A stretch of DNA of 6,611 bases from G963674685 sp964591275. GTDB lineage: Bacteria; Lernaellota; Lernaellaia; JACKCT01. The notes beneath the pieces were generated by a model. It was not told the DNA's origin and did no database searches. It saw only the letters and a list, made by a program, of their open reading frames with translations. The stretch is from assembly GCA_964591275.1 (NCBI GenBank), contig CAZQAE010000136.1, positions 1 through 6,611 on the forward strand, in the 5' to 3' direction. Below, one piece after another: positions 6,313 to 6,611 of the stretch; the first letter of the stretch is position 1, and each line of letters starts with the position of its first letter. A program made the translations under genes and the position numbers.

Positions 6313-6611
6313 TCAGCCGCAGCCGCAGCAGCCGCCAGTCACTTTGCCTTCCGGCCAGCCAGCGTCATCTTCCCCGTCATCCTTGGGAATATCTTGCGTT
6401 ACGTCCGATCCCGTGTCGTCGTCAATGTCGTCGTCTTCGAATGTTTTGCATTCATCGTTGTCTTCGTCGCAGGGTTCGCCGTCCGGGCAGGGATTTCCAC
6501 TGTGCACGCACGCGCCTTCATCCTCGTCGCAGGATTCGTCGCCGTTGCACCACAGTCCGTCGTCCACGCAAGGATCGCCGGAGTGGTTGCACTGGCTGAG
6601 AATCTCGTTGC
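6313..6611 (-). CDS. Cys-rich repeat protein with acidic C-terminal tail (partial, 5' end outside window)
   Basis: The frame is open to the right edge, so the 98 visible residues are only the C-terminal part; the GTG at 6567 is internal and is not needed as a start. Eight cysteines sit at visible residues 7, 14, 21, 27, 34, 41, 47 and 54, a strict 7-7-6 spacing that makes a 20-residue three-Cys repeat, with HSGDPC (9-14) recurring as HSGNPC (36-41). The region is rich in Asp, Glu and Gly. It is followed by an acidic, Thr/Ser-containing spacer (about 58-83) and a C-terminus GGCCGCG. Similar Cys-rich, Asp-rich repeats are known in large extracellular proteins of Myxococcota and other deltaproteobacteria-like lineages, where they are probably disulfide-bonded and surface-exposed. 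Such proteins often end in a Cys-containing sorting tail with a hydrophobic helix. Here no helix follows the cysteines before the TGA, so the end may be naturally short or truncated. The broken IS3 relic begins 25 nt beyond the stop. Function is unknown; secretion and calcium or adhesion roles are only guesses. Confidence 0.75.
   Translation of the reverse strand, partial: NEILSQCNHSGDPCVDDGLWCNGDESCDEDEGACVHSGNPCPDGEPCDEDNDECKTFEDDDIDDDTGSDVTQDIPKDDGEDDAGWPEGKVTGGCCGCG

Noticed and set aside
6285..6599. 104-codon plus-strand ORF at the right edge
   Set aside because: It is antisense to the Cys-rich repeat gene; its Arg/Cys-rich composition mirrors the Asp/Cys codons of the real frame. Its first codons are the tail of the OrfA relic.

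Overview
The window looks like a piece of chromosome from an uncultured Gram-negative bacterium, most plausibly from the broad deltaproteobacterial range (Desulfobacterota, Myxococcota, Lernaellota and similar). This placement is an inference. It rests on three things: a short Aquifex-type aconitase next to an NAD-type isocitrate dehydrogenase, a Cys/Asp-rich secreted-type protein with an acidic tail, and scattered palindromic intergenic repeats. No marker gene is present to confirm it.

Layout. Positions 1-349 carry no credible intact gene. They hold a repeat-like stretch with two near-identical palindromes 69 bp apart, a perfect 7-bp hairpin between them, and traces of a decayed reading frame on the minus strand. 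Positions 350-4765 are a compact minus-strand operon, transcribed from high to low coordinates: citrate synthase, aconitate hydratase, isocitrate dehydrogenase. The gaps are only 6 and 3 nt. Gene order matches reaction order, so one transcript would encode the whole oxidative branch from oxaloacetate plus acetyl-CoA to 2-oxoglutarate. The isocitrate dehydrogenase carries the Asp-Ile pair typical of NAD+ enzymes. A perfect 6-bp inverted repeat sits around the citrate synthase stop codon and overlaps the aconitase ribosome-binding region, which suggests translational coupling.

Positions 4766-4962 are a divergent intergenic region with a plausible sigma70-type promoter on the plus strand. It drives a lone AT-rich gene (4963-5847) for an unrecognised protein of about 8 membrane segments, whose base composition is unlike the GC-rich operon.

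Positions 5848-6312 are a non-coding, repeat-rich stretch. It contains a G9 run, a 191-bp element bounded by near-perfect inverted repeats and filled with hairpins (5965-6155), and a broken N-terminal relic of an IS3-family OrfA transposase gene (about 6190-6287). From 6313 to the right edge, on the minus strand, lies the 3' part of a gene for a Cys-rich protein. It has a strict 20-residue three-cysteine repeat, a long acidic tail and a GGCCGCG C-terminus.

The operon is ordinary central metabolism. The less ordinary material is the hairpin-filled inverted-repeat element, the Cys-repeat protein with its unusual end, the palindrome-bearing left edge and the orphan membrane protein. I found no clear new multi-gene system.
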